A stretch of 64,000 nucleotides of DNA. Source: JBKCUI01 sp052161605. Its GTDB lineage: Bacteria > Planctomycetota > Planctomycetia > Pirellulales > Pirellulaceae. Each line of letters starts with the position of its first letter. The first letter of the stretch is position 1. Shown one piece after another: positions 1 to 8,778 of the stretch. A model generated the notes under the pieces. That model saw only the letters and a program-made list of their open reading frames with translations. It had not been told where the DNA came from and made no database searches. The DNA is taken from assembly GCA_052161605.1 (NCBI GenBank), contig CP197409.1. One strand, given 5' to 3'. Made by a program: the position numbers and the translations under genes.

Positions 1-2
1 TG

Positions 3-1430
3 GCCGTTTCGGGGGGAGAGATCGGCTTGGGGGCCGCCATGGACATGATGCGTCGACTGCAACGAGATGCTGCTACGGTGGGGCTGAATCGTACTGCGAT
101 TGCGTTCGGTCATGGAGAGAACACCTTTGGTTGGCGATTCGAGCCTCGATTTCAAACGCCACCGGTCGAGGGTAATGCTCGCACTTTGTTTCGAGACCTT
201 GTCGGAGGGGGCCCCACAGATCGCCAGCTCGAACGATCCCAGAAAATTGAGCCGGGTATGCGGGAGTGTACCGCCATTGTGCTCATGCCTTCGTTTGTAC
301 CGCACATCACCTTGGAAACGCGCGGTAACTGGTACAAATTGGTTCGCCCCGGTCACGCGGGGACCAGCATTCAAGACGATGTGAAGATGAGCCGAGCGAT
401 CAAGCAGATGCAGGATCAAGCTCTTGAGTGCATTCGATGTGCCCATCTTTATCGTGACGGCGAGGTGGATCGCGTCTTGAGTCGTGTGCAACAGCTCGAG
501 CAACGGCTGCCTATGCAGTCGATCTCTTGCCAGGTTCCGATCGAAAACGTTAAGGGTGGTTTCGAAATCTTCAGTGGGGGAACGCGAGAATTGGCCCCCG
601 AGCTGTCTGGTTGGTTTGGTTCACCCGGCTATAGTCCCACGAGAGGGGGAACATTCTTCTTGGCGGGAGACAACTTTAGCATTCGTGAGACGAGCATTTT
701 GGCGGGCAATCACCGTCTTCAAGAGGACACCGAATTCAATCTGATTTCAAGGCAAATTGTTTGGGTCAAGCTGCCACCGAACCTGCCGATTTTGAGGGAT
801 TCGCTTTTGAAGAATCCCAATGCGTTCGAGCCGAGTCGTGCACCAAAGATCGGGTTCAACAACGACCTCGAATACGATATTGAATACGAGGGCTATGTCG
901 ATGTTCATGTCGCGACCCCTTACGGAGCGAGTGGTCATCTGCTCATTCCGGTTATTCATGAGCCGAAGCGACGGGGCGCGTCCCAATGGTTCTCGGTAAC
1001 CAGCCAGCGTCTCGACGGATCGATGACACTGAAGAAAGTCCGAAATGCGACCGTCTTTGATCAGTTAACGCTCGAGTCACCTATGGCTTTGAACATATCT
1101 GTCGGCCAGCAAGTTGCGTTGGGAGGTGTGTCTCGTCCCATTCGAATGTATTTGGAGCGAGGTGAGGATAAGCTCGGAGCGGTCCTTTTCAAGTCCCCCA
1201 TCCCAGCGGTCGATGGGAGTGAGTTAACGGTTCCACTTGAAGCTCTTCTGGATTCCGCCAGCAAAGGGGATTGGAAGAAGCAGTTGGAGTCGTACGTGAA
1301 TTGGCTGATATCTGCCAATCAGCTGCCAGATCGGGAGCTCATCTTTGAAGGTCGCTTTACGATAGAGATTGAGAAGAAGGAAGTCCCCATCGACGGCACC
1401 ATCAGCGTCCGTGTGACCTGGAGCGAATAG
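3..1430 (+). CDS. Unrecognised protein, 5' end outside window
   Basis: The reading frame is already open at the left edge of the window, with no stop before the first possible start (TTG at 27 or ATG at 39), so the true start probably lies upstream. The visible part is about 475 residues, ends with TAG and has no membrane segment or signal peptide. It holds no catalytic motif I recognise. The second half (from about residue 180) looks beta-rich, with many alternating hydrophobic and polar residues, while residues 120-170 look helical. I can assign neither family nor function. The good codon structure and length make it a real gene. Confidence 0.75.
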   Translation, partial: AVSGGEIGLGAAMDMMRRLQRDAATVGLNRTAIAFGHGENTFGWRFEPRFQTPPVEGNARTLFRDLVGGGPTDRQLERSQKIEPGMRECTAIVLMPSFVPHITLETRGNWYKLVRPGHAGTSIQDDVKMSRAIKQMQDQALECIRCAHLYRDGEVDRVLSRVQQLEQRLPMQSISCQVPIENVKGGFEIFSGGTRELAPELSGWFGSPGYSPTRGGTFFLAGDNFSIRETSILAGNHRLQEDTEFNLISRQIVWVKLPPNLPILRDSLLKNPNAFEPSRAPKIGFNNDLEYDIEYEGYVDVHVATPYGASGHLLIPVIHEPKRRGASQWFSVTSQRLDGSMTLKKVRNATVFDQLTLESPMALNISVGQQVALGGVSRPIRMYLERGEDKLGAVLFKSPIPAVDGSELTVPLEALLDSASKGDWKKQLESYVNWLISANQLPDRELIFEGRFTIEIEKKEVPIDGTISVRVTWSE

Positions 1431-1862
1431 CCACCTCGTAGAGCTAATCGGTTCGTTTAACCGCGTGGGCATCGCCCCGCGCTGATGTCTCCAGGGGATT
1501 AGCGGTATGATTTCCATACCAACGGTTAATTATTTTATGTCGAAAGATGTAGGTCGAAAAAATAATAGCGTAAGGCCGCAAGGCGTACGGTGTCTGGCAA
1601 TGCGCAGCGAGCCCGAAAGTCGCCTTCGGCGACGAAATCCGAAACAACCGTGTGAGGGAGATAACTGGGTAGAATAATGGTCGGTGAGGGCGCTGTAGCC
1701 CTACCGGAGGGCTTGCGCCCTTTCCGCTACTATTGGCTTCGCTGCGCGAACGTTTTCCATCTGCTGGCCTCTCTGAATCTGCTGGAGATCTGGCTGCTAC
1801 CCCCTCAAACCGCGTTGGCATCGCCCCGCGCTGATGTCTCCAGGGACGGGCATGCGGAAATC

Positions 1863-1881
1863 CCGCTGGCTTGCACAGCGG
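1863..1881 (-). repeat. 19-nt CAAG-loop hairpin, copy a
   Basis: Read on the minus strand this is CCGCTGT-GCAAG-CCAGCGG: 7-nt arms (six pairs plus one mismatch next to the loop) and a 5-nt loop. It is preceded by AGCGAGAAGCCTAACGATC and followed by GATT. Three other copies with different arms but the same loop core and flanks occur at 1931, 13047 and 28557. Confidence 0.65.
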
Positions 1882-1930
1882 ATCGTTAGGCTTCTCGCTA
1901 AAGAAACGCACGCCCGCCCCCCCTCGAATC

Positions 1931-1949
1931 CCGCCGACTTGATCGGCGG
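1931..1949 (-). repeat. 19-nt CAAG-loop hairpin, copy b
   Basis: On the minus strand it reads CCGCCGA-TCAAG-TCGGCGG, a perfect 7-bp stem with a 5-nt loop. It is preceded by AGCGAGCCGGAAACCTAATG and followed by GATT. It lies 49 nt from copy a in the same orientation. Confidence 0.65.
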
Positions 1950-2136
1950 ATCATTAGGTTTCCGGCTCGCTGGGCAGGTCCGGCTAAACAAGGCGTACGC
2001 TGCCGGGCATCGCGTTGCGAGCCCGGAAGTCGCAAGCGGCGGAAATGCTAGCACACACTCGGCTTGCTAGCGTCAAAATCGGCACAATCGGCAAACTCGA
2101 CTCAAGCTGCGCGTCTTAACTGCCGATCCTTCTTGT

Positions 2137-3003
2137 ATGGCAACGGAAGGTGGCTATTCAAAATTTCGATCGAAGGTGCCCAAAGGCATCGAGAAAATCG
2201 CTATCGCATGGGGTAGCGTGGTCGTTTCTGGCTTGACCGTGGTTGGCGATATTACCCTTTTCGCCCTGCAAATGTTTCGCTGGATGTTTACGGCCCGGCC
2301 CAAAAAAGACACCCTGCTCCCCAGCTTCTATTCCGTGGGTGTCCTGAGTCTACCAGTCGTCGCACTAACCGGCACCTTCATCGGCATGGTGCTAGCAATT
2401 CATAGCTACGACCAATTTAAGAGCATCGGTCTGGAAACGCGACTGGGCGCCGTCATCAATAAATCCTTGGTAAGAGAGCTAGGCCCGGTGCTCGCCGCGA
2501 CCATGCTGGCCGGTCGGGTTGGTAGTGCTATGGCGGCGATCATCGGAACCATGCGGGTCACCGAGCAAATCGATGCCCTCATCAGCATGGGGGCGAACCC
2601 CATCCATTATCTGGTCGTCCCGAGATTTCTCGCGTGCGTACTGCTGATTCCGGCATTGACCATCATGGCCGACTTTATGGGGATCGTCGGAGGCTACTTT
2701 CACAGCGTGATTGTGCTGGGGATCGATCACGCTCAATATCTACGAAACAGTCGCGATTTCGTGAACGGATTTGATCTATTCTCGGGCATATTCAAAAGCA
2801 TTGTGTTCGGTGCGATCATTGCCATCGTGAGTTGCTACCACGGTTTCCATTGCTTGCCTGGAGCGGATGGAGTGGGACGTGCAGCCACAACGGCATTCGT
2901 TCAAAGTTTCGTCATGATCCTAGCTTTGGATATCGTTCTGAATCTTCTATTAAACGGCCTGGAGTACGCACTTTGGCCGGGAGGTTCGAAGTTATTCGGA
3001 TGA
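2137..3003 (+). CDS. mlaE: MlaE-type ABC transporter permease
   Basis: Inner-membrane permease of a Mla/MCE-type lipid transporter, which moves phospholipids between the inner and outer membranes. At 288 residues it fits the MlaE family (usually ~260, here with a slightly longer N-terminus). Several hydrophobic segments are visible, including those around residues 70-90, 155-180 and 220-290. The family-typical stretch with RELGPVLAATMLAGRVGSAM and the following TEQIDAL (about residues 112-150) is intact. The stop overlaps the start of the ATPase gene (ATGA), and an MCE protein follows, giving the order E-F-D. No mlaC or mlaA is in view. Confidence 0.93.
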   Translation: MATEGGYSKFRSKVPKGIEKIAIAWGSVVVSGLTVVGDITLFALQMFRWMFTARPKKDTLLPSFYSVGVLSLPVVALTGTFIGMVLAIHSYDQFKSIGLETRLGAVINKSLVRELGPVLAATMLAGRVGSAMAAIIGTMRVTEQIDALISMGANPIHYLVVPRFLACVLLIPALTIMADFMGIVGGYFHSVIVLGIDHAQYLRNSRDFVNGFDLFSGIFKSIVFGAIIAIVSCYHGFHCLPGADGVGRAATTAFVQSFVMILALDIVLNLLLNGLEYALWPGGSKLFG

Positions 3004-3899
3004 ACGCGAGCCTACTGGAACAAGTTCTCGATGAACCAGACCCAACGCCATCGGCTCTGGTTGAGACTCAGCATTTGACTCTCCGTTTTGGAAAGCAAAC
3101 GATTCTCAACGATATCTCGATTGCCATTCCTAAAGGCCAAACGCTGGCCATCATCGGCGAGAGTGGCTGTGGCAAAACCATGCTGCTGAAAACGATCGTC
3201 GGCCTGGTACCGCCAACCACTGGCAAGGTCATTTTTGATAACAAAAATATAGGCACGCTCAACGATGCCGACATGACGGCATTACGAAAACGATTCGGAT
3301 TCGTTTTCCAGAACGCGGCTCTGTTTGACAGCATGTCGATCGAGCAAAACATCGCGTTTCCGCTCAATCAACATGGTATCCCCAAAGGCAAGAGCAAACA
3401 GAACCTCATACGGGAGCGGCTGAACGAAGTCGGGCTGCCCACCAATGTATTGCCGAAAAAGCCTTCGCAACTTTCTGGTGGGATGCGAAAACGGGTCGGT
3501 CTCGCGCGGGCTTTGATTCTCGAGCCAGATCTGCTCCTTTACGATGAACCGACGACCGGGTTGGATCCGATCATGAGTGACGTGATCAATGAGCTTATCA
3601 TCCGAACACGCAAACGTTACGAAGTCACGAGCATTGTGATTACACACGACATGCATTCCGCAAGAAAGATCGCAGACCGCATCATCATGCTTTATCCGTT
3701 TGCGAGACTGCAACCCGGTGAGTCGCAGATATTGTTTGATGGTACCCCCAGCCAACTCGACTCAGTGCGAGACCGACGAGTCAAGCAGTTCGTAGCCGGT
3801 GAGGCTGGCGAGCGACTGATGGAAATGCTGGCGGATAAAGGCCGAGGGGATCTGGATTCGCTACGACATTATCCCGAGCCACCCAAGGACGCATCCTAG
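3000..3899 (+). CDS. mlaF: MlaF-type ABC transporter ATP-binding protein
   Basis: ATPase of the same lipid transporter, 299 residues. Walker A (GESGCGKT, about residue 50), the Q-loop, the signature LSGGMRKR (about residue 160) and Walker B with its glutamate (LLLYDEPT) are all present, followed by the H-loop (THDMHS). The frame is open further upstream, to 2832, but that would lie inside mlaE; the ATG at 3000 overlaps the mlaE stop by four bases and gives the expected MlaF length. The signature with Met-Arg-Lys-Arg after SGG is typical of MlaF. Confidence 0.94.
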   Translation: MNASLLEQVLDEPDPTPSALVETQHLTLRFGKQTILNDISIAIPKGQTLAIIGESGCGKTMLLKTIVGLVPPTTGKVIFDNKNIGTLNDADMTALRKRFGFVFQNAALFDSMSIEQNIAFPLNQHGIPKGKSKQNLIRERLNEVGLPTNVLPKKPSQLSGGMRKRVGLARALILEPDLLLYDEPTTGLDPIMSDVINELIIRTRKRYEVTSIVITHDMHSARKIADRIIMLYPFARLQPGESQILFDGTPSQLDSVRDRRVKQFVAGEAGERLMEMLADKGRGDLDSLRHYPEPPKDAS

Positions 3900-3913
3900 G
3901 TTACGAGGCAATC

Positions 3914-5155
3914 ATGGAAGATAGCAACTATCGTTTTGGTGTCGGTGTACTGGTTCTCGCGGCTTGTATTATCTGCGTTCTATTGATCGCGTTCTTTGGC
4001 CGTGGGCCTTCTCTTTGGGAGGAGCGCTATCGCGTAAGTATTAACTTCCCTCGAACACCTAAGGTCACCGTGGATACACCAGTTCGCAAGAATGGAGTCA
4101 CGATCGGCCGCGTTGCAAGCGTGTTCCTTCGGCCTGGCAGCGGGGGTGTCGATTTGACACTCGAAATCAAAAGTGAGTATCAGCTCAAGAAAGAGGAGCT
4201 CCCCATTATTACGATGGGATCGCTTATCACTGGAGACTCGATTGTCGAATTCGTCGCGCCCACACAAGCGTCGATGTTGGCCCGATTCGATGGGATCACA
4301 GGCACGGCACGGGATGGCATGCTGGACGAGGCGGAACAACGCGTCTCCCAAGAACTGCTAGCTGCCGGAGATTACTTGTCTGGCGGCGAGGTTGCCAAAG
4401 ATCCGTTCGAAGCCCTAGCCAGCGTTGGGCCTGCTTTCGAACGCTTTGATCAGATTGCGGCGATTCTACAAGAGTCGATCGACAGCGGTACAGGACCTAT
4501 TAAAAACATGGCCGACTCGGTTCAAACCACCTTGAACAACATCAGCGACACCTCGTCGACCATCAATCGCGTGGCAAAACAGGTCGAGGACGCGCGTGTT
4601 GCGGATGCTATTTCTCGCAGCATTGCTTTACTGCCTCAACTATTCACCGAGGCTCAAACGACGCTACAACAAACGCAGCGCACACTCCGAGGCATCGAAA
4701 CCTTTAGCAATAGCCTAGAGGGCATCGGCAAGGATTTTGAAGGTATTGGGCTATCGGTACAAGAAGCTGTCGCCAACGCGAATCGAGCCATTGAAAACAT
4801 CGCTGAGATCACCGAACCAGTCAAAGAAAACAGTGAGATGCTGGTCGAGCGAGCTACCACGTTGCTCGCCAACCTCGATGTCCTTTCCACCGATCTGCGA
4901 AGATTTGCGACTCGACTCAACAACGGCAACGGTACGATCAAACAGTTGATCGATGACGACCGGCTTTACTTCCAAGCTATCGAGACGATGCGGAACATCG
5001 AAACGGCATCCGCAAACGTTCGACAAATCGCATCTCGCTTGCAACCGATCGTTGACGATGCCCGGGTTTTCGCCGACAAAGTCGCGCGGGATCCAGGCCA
5101 GCTCGGTGTGCGAGGTGCACTCAGTGGACGATCTCTTGGAACGGGACTAAAGTAA
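3914..5155 (+). CDS. mlaD: MlaD/MCE-family lipid-binding protein
   Basis: Periplasmic substrate-binding component with one N-terminal membrane anchor (about residues 7-27) and one MCE domain (about 35-125, containing the TPVRKNGVTIGRV core). The tail is long and helical (about 170-380), rich in Asn, Thr and Glu heptad-like repeats, consistent with the hydrophobic helical tube formed by MCE proteins. At 413 residues it is far longer than E. coli MlaD (~183), so the tail is the distinctive part. The start ATG has GAGG nine bases upstream and lies 14 bases after mlaF. Confidence 0.9.
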   Translation: MEDSNYRFGVGVLVLAACIICVLLIAFFGRGPSLWEERYRVSINFPRTPKVTVDTPVRKNGVTIGRVASVFLRPGSGGVDLTLEIKSEYQLKKEELPIITMGSLITGDSIVEFVAPTQASMLARFDGITGTARDGMLDEAEQRVSQELLAAGDYLSGGEVAKDPFEALASVGPAFERFDQIAAILQESIDSGTGPIKNMADSVQTTLNNISDTSSTINRVAKQVEDARVADAISRSIALLPQLFTEAQTTLQQTQRTLRGIETFSNSLEGIGKDFEGIGLSVQEAVANANRAIENIAEITEPVKENSEMLVERATTLLANLDVLSTDLRRFATRLNNGNGTIKQLIDDDRLYFQAIETMRNIETASANVRQIASRLQPIVDDARVFADKVARDPGQLGVRGALSGRSLGTGLK

Positions 5156-5192
5156 CCAACACGGCCCTATTCTCGTACAATAGTAGACACCA

Positions 5193-5903
5193 ATGCGACG
5201 TGACGTTTCCATCATCTTGGCAGCAGCGGGTAAGAGCACGCGGTTTCGCGATCCTTACATGAAGAAAGTCTTCACCCTCTGTTCGGGCAAGCCTGTGTGG
5301 CAGCATAGCGCACAAATGTTTTCCGATCATCCGAGGGTCGCCCAAATTATTATGGCGATCTCTCCTGAAGACAAAGAGATGGTCCAAGAAAAGTTTTCGG
5401 GCACACTTACCATGCTGGGGGTCGAGTTAGTTCTCGGTGGTCGCGAGCGATTCGAAAGTATCAAGAATGCGCTCGAAAAAGTGAATGATGCCGTGCGACT
5501 CGTGGCGGTACACGATGCGGCTCGGCCGTGTTTGACCCGTAGCGCCTTTGATTCTGTACTCGGTGCCGCCGATGAGAAAGGTGCCGCACTTCTCGGATCA
5601 CCTATTCGGGCTACCGTGAAACGTTGTGATCCGAATGGAAAAGTGCTGGAAACGGTTTCTCGCGACGGACTTTGGCAAGCGCAGACACCACAAGTGTTCC
5701 GCACCGAATTGATCAAAAAAGCCTATGCCAACATTGGGGGTAGCCCGACCGATGATGCTCAGCTGGTCGAATCGCTCGGGATTCCTGTCCACTGTGTTGA
5801 GGGGTCAGAATCCAATATCAAAATCACCACCAAGGAAGATCTTAAGGTCGCAGAGGGCTTCTTAAAAGCACCGCAGCGCAGAAAGGACAATCCCTTCTTC
5901 TAA
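5193..5903 (+). CDS. ispD: 2-C-methyl-D-erythritol 4-phosphate cytidylyltransferase
   Basis: Third enzyme of the non-mevalonate isoprenoid pathway, which transfers CMP from CTP to methylerythritol phosphate. It has 236 residues, the normal size. The nucleotide-binding N-terminus ILAAAGKSTRF, the VHDAARP motif (about residue 108) and TDDAQLVE (about residue 188) match the IspD family. It follows mlaD after 37 bases; a TACAAT hexamer at 5176-5181 could be a -10 box for its own promoter, but no clear -35 is seen. The alternative IspF fusion seen in some bacteria is absent. Confidence 0.94.
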   Translation: MRRDVSIILAAAGKSTRFRDPYMKKVFTLCSGKPVWQHSAQMFSDHPRVAQIIMAISPEDKEMVQEKFSGTLTMLGVELVLGGRERFESIKNALEKVNDAVRLVAVHDAARPCLTRSAFDSVLGAADEKGAALLGSPIRATVKRCDPNGKVLETVSRDGLWQAQTPQVFRTELIKKAYANIGGSPTDDAQLVESLGIPVHCVEGSESNIKITTKEDLKVAEGFLKAPQRRKDNPFF

Positions 5904-5952
5904 GACACTTTTCGATGATCGCCCTTTAAACAACGCGTGCCACCCACTACCG

Positions 5953-6005
5953 AGCCACGCTATCGCGGGCTGCCCCTCCCCAAACGCAGTTTGGAGAGGG
6001 TGAAA
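5953..6005. repeat. Dispersed hairpin repeat, copy 1
   Basis: It begins AGCCACGCTATCGCGGGCTG and ends in a hairpin at 5974-6000 with 12-nt arms (CCCTCCCCAAAC / GTTTGGAGAGGG, one mismatch) and loop GCA. A second copy with the same 20-nt leader is at 30127-30180. It sits between the convergent ispD and gluQ genes and could stop transcription from both sides, although no T-tract follows. Confidence 0.7.
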
Positions 6006-6034
6006 TTGGTGGCGTTCAGCGAAAAGTGTTGCTC

Positions 6035-6997
6035 CTAGGGGACAGACTCTCGCCAGATGAATGGTTCTGCGGGAATGCGTGGTAGCCACCCAGGGGTGCC
6101 GCGTACTTGTTCCAGAATTTGTTGGGCTGTCATCGGTCTGTCCTGACGCGTGATTCCCAAGCTTGAGGCTAACGCACCTAGAAGTGTCTCAGGGGGCGTC
6201 CCACGGTCGCGATAGGAACTCAGCCGCGTGTCTCCATGCCGCTTTGCCAATCGGCGCCCATCCAGTCCGACGACTAAGGGGACATGAATCCACTGAGGAG
6301 CTCGCCAGCCCAACGCCTCGTAGATTGCCAATTGCCTGTAAGTGCTATAAATCAGATCATTACCTCGAACCACGCAACTGATTTCGGCGTCGTGATCATC
6401 GACCACCACCGCTAATTGATAGGCCACGGGCCCATAGTTTCTTGCGACCACGAAGTCTCCCAAGGCTCTAGAAGGAATCAATTCCTGTTTCCCGGCCAAG
6501 AGATCCACCCAGTCCACCAAGCTATCCTTTGTGAAGCGAAATCGCCACGCGTATTTAAGCCCCTGCGAGTCGAATCGCGCTGCATCCGAAACTTGGTACC
6601 TAGCGCAGCTGCCGGGATAGACGACACCGTCCAGAAACGACTCGTGGGGAGCGCTGGCAGCCTCGTCGATTTCGCTTCGTGAGCAAGTACACGGATAAAC
6701 AAGCTCTCGTTGTTTTAAGTACTCCAGTACTTCGGTGTACCTTTTCCATTTGTCAGATTGTCTGACAAAGCCGAGATCATGCCCGTCCGAGTCCCAATCC
6801 AGTCCGAGCCATTCGAGGTCGGTAAAGATTTGATTCTCTGCACCGGTTTTGGTTCGTGGCGTATCGAGATCCTCAATTCGAAGAAGGAGTTTTCCGTTCT
6901 GCGATCGAGCATGAAGCCAAGCGACGAGATAGGTACGCGCGTTTCCGAGATGTTGAGCACCGGTGGGGCTGGGAGCGAGTCTGCCAATGTAACTCAT
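6035..6997 (-). CDS. gluQ: Glutamyl-Q tRNA(Asp) synthetase
   Basis: Class I synthetase-like enzyme that attaches glutamate to the queuosine base of tRNA-Asp; it is a truncated glutamyl-tRNA synthetase without the anticodon-binding domain (320 residues). The HIGH-like site is APSPTGAQHLGNART near the N-terminus and the KMSKS-like site is RRLAKRHGD (about residue 250). A CxC...Y...C zinc site (CTCSRS, then YPGSC, about residues 103-132) is characteristic of GluQ. It lies 18 bases after the beta-RFAP synthase gene and is probably co-transcribed with it. Confidence 0.92.
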   Translation of the reverse strand: MSYIGRLAPSPTGAQHLGNARTYLVAWLHARSQNGKLLLRIEDLDTPRTKTGAENQIFTDLEWLGLDWDSDGHDLGFVRQSDKWKRYTEVLEYLKQRELVYPCTCSRSEIDEAASAPHESFLDGVVYPGSCARYQVSDAARFDSQGLKYAWRFRFTKDSLVDWVDLLAGKQELIPSRALGDFVVARNYGPVAYQLAVVVDDHDAEISCVVRGNDLIYSTYRQLAIYEALGWRAPQWIHVPLVVGLDGRRLAKRHGDTRLSSYRDRGTPPETLLGALASSLGITRQDRPMTAQQILEQVRGTPGWLPRIPAEPFIWRESVP

Positions 6998-7015
6998 GGT
7001 CGGTGCATCTAGTGG

Positions 7016-8035
7016 TTATTGTATGGTTGCCAAACCGTTTTGAACGGTCGCGACATCGGTGTTGGCATGAGGAAAAAACTCGTTCACCTTTGTCGTCAAC
7101 CACTTCGCGTGTTCAGCATCTTTGGTAACCGCCAGAACCGTCGGACCCCAACTGCTTTGCGCGACGCCAAAACAGCCGAGACGAGCCAGTGCGTCGACGA
7201 CCTGACCAATCTCCTTGGTTCGGTAGACTCCACCTTGTCCCGCAGCGAAAACTTGACCTGCATAGTATCCGTATAAGCCAACAGAGCGATCCCAGAGATC
7301 CCAATCTTCTGCGAGAACGGAAGGGACGATCTCGGATTCGATCAGTTCCAACATGCGGCTCCGATTAGGATTGGGAACAGACGCACATTCTGCGAACATC
7401 TTTTGCTCGGCAGATCCGGAGTCGCCGGCGTTCGTTGAAGCTCGGATGAGTATGAGCCGCCAATCTTGCGGGAACGGGTATCGCACCGTTCGATTCGCTT
7501 TTTGTGCGTCTTGGCCGTAATCGACAATAAAGCCTCCCTCTAGAAATCCTTGGAGGCCGACACATGAGCGAGCTCCGCGTCCCGTCAAATGCCGGAGGTG
7601 CTCTATGTTGGAGATCCCACGTCCGGCAGCGGCTTCTAGCAGAGCCACCACTGCACAAGCAACCTGAGTACCCGAGCCCAGCCCGCAGTGTGCCGGCGCT
7701 TGTTTCAGAAGCACTATCTGTCGCAATGGAACCCGCCCCAACTCATGGACCAGCAGCCAGCGTTTGCACAGTTCTTGGATCCGAGGCTTCCAGTAATCAT
7801 CTGCTACGATAACGACATCCGATGGATCGGCAGCTGCCGCGATTGAGTCGGGAAATGTGATTCCCTCCAGTCGAGTGACTGGGCTGGCCGCCATGAGCCC
7901 AATACCACCAAAGAGATTGGGTTGCGCAGGGCAAATCTCCAGCAATCCTAAGTGCAACCTCGATCCTGTCTCGACCGAGAGAGATTTGCCGTAGACTTGA
8001 TTCACCGATTCAAAAGCCATTGGGTCAAAAGCCAT
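7016..8035 (-). CDS. Beta-ribofuranosylaminobenzene 5'-phosphate synthase-like protein
   Basis: GHMP-kinase-fold protein of the beta-RFAP synthase family. The enzyme joins 4-aminobenzoate (or a hydroxylated relative) to PRPP, the first committed step of tetrahydromethanopterin synthesis, a C1 carrier known in methylotrophs and planctomycetes. Visible marks are SRLHLGLLE near the N-terminus, the glycine-rich APAHCGLGSGTQVA loop (about residue 110), and GFLEGGFIVDYG (about residue 165). Two near-identical starts are duplicated in tandem (ATGGCTTTTGA at 8035 and 8020). The frame is open to 8179 but that would overlap the upstream gene's stop; I chose 8035, giving 339 residues. Confidence 0.85.
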   Translation of the reverse strand: MAFDPMAFESVNQVYGKSLSVETGSRLHLGLLEICPAQPNLFGGIGLMAASPVTRLEGITFPDSIAAAADPSDVVIVADDYWKPRIQELCKRWLLVHELGRVPLRQIVLLKQAPAHCGLGSGTQVACAVVALLEAAAGRGISNIEHLRHLTGRGARSCVGLQGFLEGGFIVDYGQDAQKANRTVRYPFPQDWRLILIRASTNAGDSGSAEQKMFAECASVPNPNRSRMLELIESEIVPSVLAEDWDLWDRSVGLYGYYAGQVFAAGQGGVYRTKEIGQVVDALARLGCFGVAQSSWGPTVLAVTKDAEHAKWLTTKVNEFFPHANTDVATVQNGLATIQ

Positions 8036-8091
8036 TGGGATTGTGCCTGCGAAGAGGCTCGCGGGTTCCGTTGGTGCTGGAGTCCTAACGG

Positions 8092-8667
8092 CTAGGTTTC
8101 GATTTCCGCAGCGGCCAGAACCAGTGCGTCGTCCCGGCTTCCGTTCCACTTTGGAATCTCCAATTTTGCAGCCATCCACCCGGCATGGACGATTACGCCA
8201 CGCGGTGCTTTGGCACCCAGGAGTTTCCAGCGAACGGGAGATAGAGGTTCGATTAGGTCGACCGAATCCCCCTCTTTGGCAAGGAGTAGGGGCTTGATCT
8301 CAAGCATTTTGTCAAGAGATTTCCGCGCGTCCCGAAGAACGTCTCGAGCTGCCGCGCCGATTTGTGCATCGGTGTACATGTCGAGGGATTCATGGATAAG
8401 ATCCAGCAGTCTCGCTTCTCTTTGCAGCGTACTCAGGAGAGTCAATGCCTCACTACGGCCACTGGTAGCACCGCTCTGAGCTGCATTCGTCGGCGCGGCT
8501 GTGGTTTTAGGCTGTGTTTCGGAGCGATTGACGCCGGTGACTGGGAGTTTGCCTTTTTCATGGCTGGGCTTAACGTCCGTTTTCGCCAACGCCTCGGCCA
8601 CTCTCTGGGCGGTAGCCGGATTGGCCAACGTTGAAAAAAAGGCTTTTAATGCAAGGAACAAACGCAT
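8092..8667 (-). CDS. DUF2760 domain protein
   Basis: A 191-residue protein of the DUF2760 family, whose function is unknown. The start MRLFLALKAFFSTL at 8667 is the usual N-terminus of the family, so I prefer it to the ATG at 8730. The core LLSTLQREARLLDLIHE...YTDAQIGAAARDV (about residues 75-110) and the C-terminal pattern RGVIVHAGWMAAKLEIP...LAAAEIE fit well. An Ala/Thr/Ser-rich linker (about residues 30-70) separates the N-terminal helix from the core. DUF2760 members are often found near Hsp70-like genes, but none is seen here. It is first in a leftward operon with the beta-RFAP synthase and gluQ. Confidence 0.85.
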   Translation of the reverse strand: MRLFLALKAFFSTLANPATAQRVAEALAKTDVKPSHEKGKLPVTGVNRSETQPKTTAAPTNAAQSGATSGRSEALTLLSTLQREARLLDLIHESLDMYTDAQIGAAARDVLRDARKSLDKMLEIKPLLLAKEGDSVDLIEPLSPVRWKLLGAKAPRGVIVHAGWMAAKLEIPKWNGSRDDALVLAAAEIET

Positions 8668-8763
8668 ATCACAACTCGAAACGGTACGAGGAGAAATCGA
8701 TTTTCCGTCAGTATAGCTTTGTTCTCGCAAATGTTGCAGGTGCGATTCTTATCCCGCTTCTGC

Positions 8764-8769
8764 TATACT
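8764..8769 (+). promoter_or_regulatory. Possible -10 box before the SprT-like gene
   Basis: TATACT lies 10 bases before the ATG at 8779 in the divergent gap with the DUF2760 gene. If used, transcription would start only a few bases before the ATG, giving a nearly leaderless mRNA. No convincing -35 is seen, so this is weak. Confidence 0.25.
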
Positions 8770-8778
8770 GGTGCGAAA

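Larger units (their letters stand above)
1431..2136. repeat. Repeat-rich intergenic region
   Basis: About 700 bases without a credible gene. Two direct copies of a 33-nt block (CGTGGGCATCGCCCCGCGCT and onward) lie at 1464-1496 and 1815-1847. A second block beginning AAGGCGTACG and containing GCGAGCCCG(G/A)AAGTCGC is at about 1580-1625 and 1989-2035. Two hairpins of a dispersed family lie at 1863-1881 and 1931-1949. Small open frames here are interrupted by these repeats and have no ribosome binding site or family resemblance. Confidence 0.7.

Noticed and set aside
1444..2070. Overlapping open frames on both strands in the repeat region
   Set aside because: They consist of the intergenic repeats and hairpins, have no ribosome site and resemble no family.
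2832..2999. N-terminal extension of the ATPase MlaF
   Set aside because: It lies inside mlaE, has no ribosome site, and the ATG at 3000 gives the expected family start and a four-base overlap.
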